This document shows positions 1 through 6,051 of a stretch of DNA of 6,123 bases, in pieces. Each line of letters starts with the position of its first letter. The first letter of the stretch is position 1. The DNA is from Treponema sp. (lineage in GTDB: Bacteria; Spirochaetota; Spirochaetia; Treponematales; Treponemataceae), in the NCBI GenBank assembly GCA_016297805.1, contig JAEDFX010000121.1, positions 1 to 6,123 of the forward strand. Direction: 5' to 3'. Under the pieces are notes generated by a model. It worked only from the letters and a program-made list of their open reading frames with translations. It made no database searches and was not told where the DNA came from. Both the position numbers and the translations under genes were made by a program.

Positions 1-3
1 CAA

Positions 4-32
4 TTTTCTAATTTTAAGTAAAACGTTATACT
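4..32 (+). promoter_or_regulatory. candidate sigma70-type promoter for the flavin reductase gene
   Basis: A TATACT hexamer at 27-32 differs from the TATAAT consensus at one base. At a 17-bp spacing the -35 position (4-9) reads TTTTCT, a poor match. Transcription would start near 39 and leave a leader of about 28 nt. The surrounding DNA is very AT-rich, so a chance -10 match is possible, and the window begins just upstream, so other promoters may lie outside it. Confidence 0.35.
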
Positions 33-55
33 ATCCTTGGGTAAAATCTTTTTAT

Positions 56-61
56 AAAGGG
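56..61 (+). promoter_or_regulatory. ribosome binding site of the flavin reductase gene
   Basis: AAAGGG sits 5 nt before the ATG at 67. It supports that start over the overlapping out-of-frame ATG at 63. Confidence 0.6.
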
Positions 62-66
62 TATGT

Positions 67-2631
67 ATGAAAAAAACAAAATTGATTAAGGCTGTTGCAG
101 GATTTATTTCTACAGCAATGCTTTTGACAATGGTTTCTTGTGGCGGTGCTAAATACAATGACGGCACTTACAAAGGAACTGCTGCTGGTCGTAACGGAGA
201 CGTTGTGGTTTCTGTTACTGTAAATGGTGGAAAGATTGCTTCTGTTGATGTAGTTCAGCATGAAGAAACACCTGGTCTTTGCGAAGGTGCTATTGCAGAA
301 GTTCCTGCAGCTATCGTAAAGAAGAATTCTACAAAAGTAGATGCTGTATCGGGTGCTACAATCACTTCTAAAGCTATTATGGCTGCTGCAGAAGCTGCTC
401 TTGCTAATGCAGGTGGAAACGCTGGTTCAGGAAAAGCTGAAAAGCCACGCAAGAATGCAAAAGTTACATACAATGCTGGTACATATGAAGGTACTGGAAT
501 TGGTATGAACGGTCCTGTAACTTTGGAAGTTACTTTCTCTAAAGATGCAATCACAGACATTAAAGTAAAATCATCAAAAGAAACTGCTCACGTTGGTGAT
601 CCTGTTTTCCCAATTATGTTCAAAGACGCTATTGAAGCTAACGGTTCTGGAATTGATGCAGTTTCTGGTGCTACATTTACTTCTTTGGCTGTAAAAAATG
701 CTTTGACAGATGCTGCTAAAAAAGCAGGTGCTACAAAAATTGAAGACTTCAAGAAAAATAAGGTTACTCATGTGGCTCAGAAACCAATTGATGAAACTTA
801 TGATGTTGTAATCGTTGGTGCTGGTGGTGCTGGTATGAGTGCTGCTGCTCAGGCTGCTCAGAATGGCGACACTGTTCTTGTTATTGAAAAGAACGTTGAA
901 ATTGGTGGTAATACAGTATGTTCAGGTGGACAGTATCAGTCGGTTATGCCTTACTTGGTATGGGATCCTGCTAATCCTGATGCTACTACTGGTGTTTATC
1001 CATATGATGGAAAGACATACAACAAAGTTATGTCTGCTAACGGAAACATCACAATCCTTAAAGAAATCCTTAACTGGAGCGAAAAACCATTTGATGGTTC
1101 TAATGCAAAGGATTGGTTCGTTGCTGGTGATATCGTAGATCTTTCTAAACATGGTGTTCACGCTGAGTATCTTGATTGTCTTAAAGAACTCAAGAAAGAA
1201 ATTAAAGCTTACCTTGACTGGGCCCAGCCAAAATTGGACAGAGGTATTAACGAATCTAATATCACATTGTTCTCTACAATCAACCTTCACATTTTCCAGA
1301 CATACTATGGTGGACTTCGTCCAAATGCTACATACACAGACTGGATGTATGGTGATTATGATTTAGTTAAACAGTTCATCGAAGACGGACAGGATTTGAA
1401 ACCTTGGCTCGAAGCTCAGGGTGCTATGTTCGTTGAAGATCAGCAGCCAACTCTTATTGGTGCTTTGTGGCATCGTGAAAATCAGTTCATCGGTTTTGAT
1501 GGTGACGGTGATGGAAAAGCTGAAGCTGGCGGACAGTGGGGTACATACTTCTTGCCACCTCGTAAAACATTGCTTGAAACTTCTGCTACTGCAAAAGATA
1601 ACAAGATTATGCTCCGTACAGATGCAAAAGAACTTATTGTTGAAAATGGTCGTGTAACAGGTGTAAAGGCTGTTATGTTTGACGGTACACAGGTTACTGC
1701 TCATGCTAAAAAAGGTGTAATCATCGCTACTGGTGGCTATGCTGCTAACGTTTCTAAAGTACTTGAAACAAACGATTACTGGCAACAGGGTTATATTACA
1801 AAGAAGACACAGACAACTAACCGTTCTTCTTTGGATGGTTCTGGTATTGAAATGGCTGAAAAAGCTAATGCTGCTACAACTGGTATGTCATTCACACAGT
1901 TGATGCCAATTTCTTGGATTGACAATGGTCAGTTGGCATTCGGTGGTGGTAACTATGCTATCTACATTAACCCAACAACAGGTAAACGTTTCGTAAATGA
2001 AACATCTGAACGCGATGTTCTTTCTTTGGCTGAATTGAACAACGGTATTGAAAAGAACGGTTCAAAAGGTGTATTCATTGAAATTGCTAACTCAAATCAG
2101 GCTATTCCAGGACCTTACCCATATGGAACTCCAAAAACTCCAGAAACTTGGGAAGCTGATGTTGAATGGAGACAGTATACACGTACAGTTGATCAGTTTG
2201 CTGATTTGTTTGCTAAGCTTGGTCTTTCTCTTGATGCTGAAACAGTTATTAAAGAAATCAAAGAATACGATATGGCTCTTATGACTGGAAAAGAAATGTC
2301 TTTGGCAGTTCCAAAAACTGGTTGGACAGCTCTTATCGGAAATGCTGACAAGAAAGCTGACGGTTCATTCGACGTTAATTCTTACACATTAGACGGTGTA
2401 AAACTTAAGATTCGTATTATGGCTCCATCTACACACCATACAATGGGTGGTATTGCTGTAGATACAAAACGTCATGTACTTGATAACAGTGGTCACGTAA
2501 TTCCTGGACTTTATGCTGCTGGTGAAGTTACTGGTGGTATTCATGGTGGTAACCGCCTTGGTGGTAACGCTATCGTTGAAATCTTCGTTTCAGGCCGTAC
2601 AGCTGCTAACTCTATTAAACAGGATAACTAA
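67..2631 (+). CDS. exported lipoprotein reductase: two FMN-binding domains fused to a flavocytochrome c-type FAD domain
   Basis: Predicted 854-aa extracytoplasmic flavoprotein that passes electrons through two covalent FMNs to an FAD active site reducing a C=C bond, probably as an anaerobic terminal reductase. Residues 1-25 form a lipoprotein signal (basic MKK, hydrophobic core, TMVSC with Cys25). The Met at -3 is atypical, but spirochaete lipoboxes are relaxed. FMN-binding domains (FMN_bind type) lie at about 30-112 and 135-222, each ending in DAVSGAT (T98, T203), the ApbE flavin-transfer signature. A Gly/Lys-rich linker joins them. The FAD domain runs from about 245 to 854: GAGGAG at 251-256, E274, R649 in NETSERD, HHTMGG at 790-795, R830 in GGNRLGGNA. 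These match the catalytic Arg and substrate-binding His/Arg of Shewanella Fcc3. The Fcc3 His365 position is Met613, so fumarate is unlikely. No haem CxxCH motifs are present; the FMN domains take the place of the cytochrome. Annotation pipelines often call such proteins urocanate or fumarate reductase. The family is certain; the substrate is unknown. Codon use is strongly biased, suggesting high expression. Confidence 0.93.
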   Translation: MKKTKLIKAVAGFISTAMLLTMVSCGGAKYNDGTYKGTAAGRNGDVVVSVTVNGGKIASVDVVQHEETPGLCEGAIAEVPAAIVKKNSTKVDAVSGATITSKAIMAAAEAALANAGGNAGSGKAEKPRKNAKVTYNAGTYEGTGIGMNGPVTLEVTFSKDAITDIKVKSSKETAHVGDPVFPIMFKDAIEANGSGIDAVSGATFTSLAVKNALTDAAKKAGATKIEDFKKNKVTHVAQKPIDETYDVVIVGAGGAGMSAAAQAAQNGDTVLVIEKNVEIGGNTVCSGGQYQSVMPYLVWDPANPDATTGVYPYDGKTYNKVMSANGNITILKEILNWSEKPFDGSNAKDWFVAGDIVDLSKHGVHAEYLDCLKELKKEIKAYLDWAQPKLDRGINESNITLFSTINLHIFQTYYGGLRPNATYTDWMYGDYDLVKQFIEDGQDLKPWLEAQGAMFVEDQQPTLIGALWHRENQFIGFDGDGDGKAEAGGQWGTYFLPPRKTLLETSATAKDNKIMLRTDAKELIVENGRVTGVKAVMFDGTQVTAHAKKGVIIATGGYAANVSKVLETNDYWQQGYITKKTQTTNRSSLDGSGIEMAEKANAATTGMSFTQLMPISWIDNGQLAFGGGNYAIYINPTTGKRFVNETSERDVLSLAELNNGIEKNGSKGVFIEIANSNQAIPGPYPYGTPKTPETWEADVEWRQYTRTVDQFADLFAKLGLSLDAETVIKEIKEYDMALMTGKEMSLAVPKTGWTALIGNADKKADGSFDVNSYTLDGVKLKIRIMAPSTHHTMGGIAVDTKRHVLDNSGHVIPGLYAAGEVTGGIHGGNRLGGNAIVEIFVSGRTAANSIKQDN

Positions 2632-2682
2632 TTTTTGTCAGTTACTTTCTGACTGTTAGTATTTTATTATTATGTTTTAAAT

Positions 2683-2725
2683 AAGCCGGTGGTATTGGAG
2701 AAATCTGATGCTGCCGGCTTTTTTT
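2683..2725 (+). terminator. intrinsic terminator after the flavin reductase gene
   Basis: AAGCCGG (2683-2689) pairs with CCGGCTT (2714-2720). The stem continues inward through GC, AU and GU pairs to 2698/2705, giving about 16 continuous pairs around a 6-nt loop (2699-2704). Seven Ts (2719-2725) follow. Only the + strand has a clean U-run, so it stops transcription from the upstream gene and isolates it from the next one. Confidence 0.9.
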
Positions 2726-2737
2726 ATGTTCTTTTTA

Positions 2738-2746
2738 TGCTAGAAT
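2738..2746 (+). promoter_or_regulatory. extended -10 promoter directly before the histidine phosphatase gene
   Basis: TGC-TAGAAT is an extended -10 element (TGn plus a hexamer one base off TATAAT). At a 17-bp spacing the -35 position (2718-2723, CTTTTT) falls in the terminator U-run and is weak, as is usual for extended -10 promoters. The predicted transcription start, 6-7 nt downstream, is at or next to the ATG at 2753. Confidence 0.5.
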
Positions 2747-2752
2747 AAAATT

Positions 2753-3298
2753 ATGAAACACATCTATATTGCTCGTCACGGATTAACAGACTGGAATATG
2801 GTTCCAAAGGTTCAGGGAATGACTGATATTCCATTAAACGAAGGTGGAATTAAGCAGGCTCACGAATTGGCAGAAAATATTAAAAAATCAGGTATTAAAT
2901 TTGATAAAATTCTGTATTCGCCTTTAGCTCGTGCTGCAGAAACTGCAAGAATTGTGGCAGAAGAAAATAAGATTCCCATGCAGGTAGAACCTTGTCTTAT
3001 AGAACAGAATTTTGGAAAATGGGAAGGCTGGGAATGTGTAAAAGGTGACCGTACTTTCCACGAAGCAAAACAGTGTTTTTTTGAAAAATATGAAACTGGC
3101 GAAAGCATGGCAAGACTAGCCCAGCGAATCTATAATCTTTTGGATGAATTAAAGCAAATGTCAGGAGATGAAACTTATCTTCTTGTAACTCACGGTGGCA
3201 TTGCACGAATGATTCAATCTTATTTTTACGATATGACGAACGAAGAGTTTTCCAGCTTTCAGTTAGGAAATTGTGAAATTAGAGAATATGTTTTTTAG
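2753..3298 (+). CDS. histidine phosphatase family protein (phosphoglycerate mutase superfamily)
   Basis: Predicted 181-aa cytoplasmic phosphatase that removes phosphate from a small molecule through a phosphohistidine intermediate. The RHG motif is at residues 8-10 (IARHGLTDWN, nucleophile H9). R60 lies in YSPLARAAETA, the probable acid/base is E84 in LIEQNFGKWEG, and the second His is H147 in VTHGG. Thus the full catalytic set R8, H9, R60, E84 and H147 is present. The length fits the small single-domain phosphatase branch (CobC/GpmB/PhoE-like) rather than the longer cofactor-dependent mutases, so a glycolytic role is unlikely. The start is fixed because the RHG motif lies 8 residues in, yet no Shine-Dalgarno sequence precedes it. 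The next gene follows after 15 bp, so the two are very probably co-transcribed. No cobalamin genes are adjacent, so alpha-ribazole phosphatase is not supported. The substrate is unknown. Confidence 0.93.
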   Translation: MKHIYIARHGLTDWNMVPKVQGMTDIPLNEGGIKQAHELAENIKKSGIKFDKILYSPLARAAETARIVAEENKIPMQVEPCLIEQNFGKWEGWECVKGDRTFHEAKQCFFEKYETGESMARLAQRIYNLLDELKQMSGDETYLLVTHGGIARMIQSYFYDMTNEEFSSFQLGNCEIREYVF

Positions 3299-3302
3299 TG
3301 GG

Positions 3303-3311
3303 AAGGAGAGG
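3303..3311 (+). promoter_or_regulatory. strong ribosome binding site of the Nudix-HD gene
   Basis: AAGGAGAGG precedes the ATG at 3314, with the AAGGAG core 5 nt upstream. It lies wholly in the 15-bp gap after the phosphatase stop codon, which supports co-transcription with independent translation initiation. It contrasts with the absent site before the phosphatase gene. Confidence 0.8.
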
Positions 3312-3313
3312 AA

Positions 3314-4444
3314 ATGCAGACTTTATTTACACTTGATATAAAAAATTATGATCCTAAATGGGAATATTCTAAACGTGATTCTGCCCGTGGGATAATCGTT
3401 TTTACAGAAGATGGTAGAAAAGCCAGTGTACCTTTTAAGCCGGATGATAAAATAGCCTTGGTTTATGCAAAAAACAGAGGATATTATAAATTTCCAGGTG
3501 GTGGAATACATTCTGATGAAAATAAGGCTGAAGCATTGGTGAGGGAAGTTTCTGAAGAAGTCGGACTTTCTGTTATTCCAGAAACGGTAAAGGAATTTGG
3601 AGTTGTACCTCGTTTTCAAAAATCTGCAAAATTTGACGGGGTTATTTTTGATCAGGAATCTTTTTATTATTTTTGTGATGTAGACAGTAAGGGGCATGGT
3701 CAGAATCTGGATGCTTACGAGGCTGAAGCGGGATTTGAACTGCAGGTTGTAACTATAAAAGAAGCATTGGAAAAAAATATGGGATTTACCAGCGATGATC
3801 CTTTTGAGCTTGCAATGATTGTTCGTGACACTAGTGTTCTGCAGCTTTTGTTGGGAAAGTCAGTTGAACCTTCTCGTGCTTTTGCAGAGTATGTTTTAAG
3901 TGAAAGTGCGGCTTTGAATCCTGGTCCATGGGAATTGCATAGTAAAGCCGTTGCAAGGGCGGCAGAAAAAATTGCAAAGGCAGTTGCCGAAAACGATGGC
4001 AGCATGAATCCAGATAAGGCCTATGTTTATGGTCTGCTTCATGATATTGGCCGACGTGCAGGTTATACTTACATGGCTCACGTTATAGATGGTTATGAAT
4101 ATCTTTCTAATATGGGATTTGAAAATGCTGCCCGAATCTGTTTAACTCATTCTTTTAATTTGCAGACTACAGAGGATTATATTGGTAAGATAGACATTTC
4201 TGAAGAAAGATTAGAGAAGGTTAAAAATCTTTTGACTTCTTATGAATATGATGATTATGACAGGCTTATTCAATTGCTAGATTCAACATGTGGGGCAGAT
4301 GGAACACAAAATCTTGAGTTGCGTATGGGTGATGTAAAGACCCGTTACGGTTATTATCCACAGGGAAAATGGGATAAAAATTTTGAGCTTAAAGCGTACT
4401 TTGAAAAACTTATGGGTCGTGATTTTTATGAGGTTATAAAATAA
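3314..4444 (+). CDS. Nudix hydrolase fused to an HD-domain phosphohydrolase
   Basis: Predicted 376-aa soluble two-domain enzyme. The N-terminal Nudix domain (about 22-155) would cleave a nucleoside diphosphate-X compound. Its Nudix box is complete: G63, E69, then R77-E78-V-S-E81-E82-V-G84-L, matching Gx5Ex7REUxEExGU. The C-terminal HD domain (about 205-330) has H209, the HDIG motif H243-D244, further His at H256 and H279 (in ARICLTHSF), and D323 in LLDSTCG. This His/Asp set would suit a one- or two-metal phosphohydrolase site. The HD part resembles standalone HD phosphohydrolases of anaerobes, and the fusion is uncommon. It probably forms an operon with the upstream histidine phosphatase, suggesting sequential breakdown or recycling of a nucleotide-type compound, but the substrate cannot be read from sequence. 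No signal peptide or membrane segment is visible. Codon use is ordinary for an AT-rich genome. No clear intrinsic terminator follows. Confidence 0.92.
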   Translation: MQTLFTLDIKNYDPKWEYSKRDSARGIIVFTEDGRKASVPFKPDDKIALVYAKNRGYYKFPGGGIHSDENKAEALVREVSEEVGLSVIPETVKEFGVVPRFQKSAKFDGVIFDQESFYYFCDVDSKGHGQNLDAYEAEAGFELQVVTIKEALEKNMGFTSDDPFELAMIVRDTSVLQLLLGKSVEPSRAFAEYVLSESAALNPGPWELHSKAVARAAEKIAKAVAENDGSMNPDKAYVYGLLHDIGRRAGYTYMAHVIDGYEYLSNMGFENAARICLTHSFNLQTTEDYIGKIDISEERLEKVKNLLTSYEYDDYDRLIQLLDSTCGADGTQNLELRMGDVKTRYGYYPQGKWDKNFELKAYFEKLMGRDFYEVIK

Positions 4445-4487
4445 ATCAGCTTTTACGTTTTACTGCGGAAGTTGATAAAAAAGTGGT

Positions 4488-4510
4488 ACACCGATGACTG
4501 ACATCGGCGT
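4488..4510. repeat. inverted repeat (hairpin) between the Nudix-HD and HD-GYP genes
   Basis: CCGATG (4491-4496) and CATCGG (4502-4507) form a perfect 6-bp stem around a 5-nt loop. Two more pairs lie beyond one A-C mismatch (4488-4489 with 4509-4510). No U-run follows on the + strand, so it is not a standard terminator in that direction. It covers the in-frame ATG at 4494. It may be an operator, an RNA processing site or a chance palindrome. Confidence 0.5.
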
Positions 4511-4556
4511 ATCTGCTAACTGTTATAAGTATTCAATGTTGCATGATAAATATTTT

Positions 4557-4580
4557 TATAATATATTAAAATTAGAAAGG
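4557..4580 (+). promoter_or_regulatory. -10 element and ribosome binding site for the HD-GYP gene
   Basis: A perfect TATAAT at 4557-4562 is followed by the purine-rich AGAAAGG at 4574-4580 and an ATG at 4584. A weak -35 candidate TTCAAT (4532-4537) is 19 bp upstream, longer than ideal. Transcription would start near 4569, leaving a leader of about 15 nt. The 3-nt gap between AGAAAGG and ATG is short. In DNA this AT-rich a TATAAT can occur by chance, but promoter, binding site and ATG are in the right order. Confidence 0.45.
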
Positions 4581-4583
4581 TTT

Positions 4584-5924
4584 ATGAGCTTAACGGATAA
4601 TGTTTTTGATAAAAATTTTTCTTATGTTAATAAAATAACATTTAGAATTTTATTTTTTGCAAATATTACAACTATTGTTATTTTTATACTTACTTTATTA
4701 CATGTTTTCTCTGTTGATTTAAGATATTGTTTATTTTTATTTGGATATTCCTGTGTTTGTACTATTGTAAGCAATCTTCTTCATCTTCTAAAAAAACGTA
4801 AGTATTTAACATCTATCTTTAATTTACTTGGTTTGGAAGGTTTTATAATTTTTGCTGGCTCTAATATTTATATTGGAATTTATATGACATTTGGTCTGAT
4901 TCCTATTTTAGCGACTCTTTATTATAACAAGAGAATTACTATTGTAATTGATATTTGTAGTTATCTTTTGATGTTGCTGGCTCTTTATTTCAAATATTTA
5001 AATGGAGCCTCACTTTTTATCAATCTGGAAGGTAATACAGGTATTATGGCAACATATTTTCCTGTTGTAATGGGTTTTACAATTGAATATACGGTTATCT
5101 TTTTTGTTTCAATTTTGCTTACAAGTCGTAATTATAGTTTGCTCAATGATATGAATTCTACGTTGGATAAACTTCGTGATTCCAATGAGGAAATAAATAC
5201 AAAAAATGTTCAGCTGGAAGATACTCAGCTTAAAATTATAGCTTTTGTTGCTGAATGTTTAGGCAGTCATGATTTGTTTACAGGCAATCATGTTATGCAT
5301 ACAAAAGAATATGTTACGATGATTTGTAATAAACTAAAAGAATTGGGGTTTTATACAGAAGAATTAACAGATGAAAATATTTCACTTTTTACTTCAGCTG
5401 CTTTTTTACATGATATTGGAAAAATCCATATTCCTGAAGGAATTCTTAATAAGATTGGTAAATTTACAGATGAAGAATTCGAAAGAATGAAAAGTCATCC
5501 AGCTGAAGGAAGAAGACTTCTGGAATTTTTACCAAAAATCGGTGATGGAAAATTTAATGTAATTGCAATTCAAATGGCTTTCTGTCATCACGAAAAGTGG
5601 AATGGAACAGGTTATCCTCAGAAAATTTCGGGATTTGATATTCCTTTGTGTGCAAGAATTATGGCTTGTGCAGATGTTCTTGATGCTTTAATCAGTAAAC
5701 GTTTGTATAAAGAGCCAATGTCTATTGATGAGGCAATGAAAATTTTTGAAGAATCGAAAGGAACTCATTTTGAATCTTGTATTGCAGATGCTGTAATTGC
5801 TAGTAGAGAAGAAATACAAAAAATAGATGAGTATTTTAAGAAAAAAGAAACCGAAAGCAATGTTATAGAACAACAATGGTGGGCTTCTTATCACCAGAAG
5901 TTAGAAAATCACAATAATCGATAA
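4584..5924 (+). CDS. membrane HD-GYP domain protein, probable cyclic-di-GMP phosphodiesterase
   Basis: Predicted 446-aa membrane-bound phosphodiesterase that would hydrolyse cyclic-di-GMP and so influence motility or attachment. About six transmembrane helices (roughly residues 18-41, 45-69, 74-94, 97-114, 118-139, 157-180) form an N-terminal sensor of no family I recognise. A short polar, probably coiled-coil segment (about 185-215) links to the HD-GYP domain (about 220-420). Visible motifs: H236 (TGNHVMHT), HDIGK at 276-280, H305 (SHPAEG), HHE at 335-337 with GYP at 343-345, D364 (CADVLDAL), and a GTHF box at 393-396. All metal ligands appear intact, so activity is expected. The canonical D of HHExxDGxGYP is Asn340, a fairly common variant. 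The frame is open upstream to an ATG at 4494, which would add 30 residues. I prefer 4584 because a TATAAT and AGAAAGG lie between the two, 4494 lacks a good ribosome site, and a hairpin covers it. No GGDEF or response-regulator gene is adjacent. The gene is visibly more AT-rich than the first gene. Confidence 0.9.
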   Translation: MSLTDNVFDKNFSYVNKITFRILFFANITTIVIFILTLLHVFSVDLRYCLFLFGYSCVCTIVSNLLHLLKKRKYLTSIFNLLGLEGFIIFAGSNIYIGIYMTFGLIPILATLYYNKRITIVIDICSYLLMLLALYFKYLNGASLFINLEGNTGIMATYFPVVMGFTIEYTVIFFVSILLTSRNYSLLNDMNSTLDKLRDSNEEINTKNVQLEDTQLKIIAFVAECLGSHDLFTGNHVMHTKEYVTMICNKLKELGFYTEELTDENISLFTSAAFLHDIGKIHIPEGILNKIGKFTDEEFERMKSHPAEGRRLLEFLPKIGDGKFNVIAIQMAFCHHEKWNGTGYPQKISGFDIPLCARIMACADVLDALISKRLYKEPMSIDEAMKIFEESKGTHFESCIADAVIASREEIQKIDEYFKKKETESNVIEQQWWASYHQKLENHNNR

Positions 5925-6025
5925 ATAAAAAAACTTGATTCTGGATTCTTTAATAAGTTGTAACTATTCACCACAAAAAATTTACAAAAAATCGACATTA
6001 CCCACTGTTTAAAGAAATTCAAATG

Positions 6026-6034
6026 TGATAGAAT
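6026..6034 (+). promoter_or_regulatory. candidate extended -10 promoter for the transposase
   Basis: TGA-TAGAAT is an extended -10 element of the same form as that at 2738-2746. The -35 region is weak (TGTTTA at 17 bp spacing). Transcription would start near 6041, about 11 nt before the ATG at 6052, with GGTGGGA (6042-6048) as a poor ribosome binding site. Confidence 0.4.
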
Positions 6035-6051
6035 TCTAAGCGGTGGGAAAA

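Noticed and set aside
839..1138. Open + strand frame inside the reductase gene, and similar long open frames on both strands
   Set aside because: They lie in other frames of well-supported genes, lack ribosome sites and domain motifs, and arise from the biased codon use of the host gene.
2637..2653. Small hairpin GTCAG / CTGAC just after the reductase stop codon
   Set aside because: Only 5 bp, with no U-run directly after it. The real terminator is 30 bp further on.
4354..4362. TTATCCACA, a perfect DnaA-box match
   Set aside because: A single copy inside the Nudix-HD coding region, with no cluster, AT-rich unwinding element or replication genes nearby; expected by chance.
5930..5959. Possible terminator after the HD-GYP gene (AACTT ... 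AAGTT)
   Set aside because: A 5-bp AT-rich stem with a large loop and no U-run is too weak to call.
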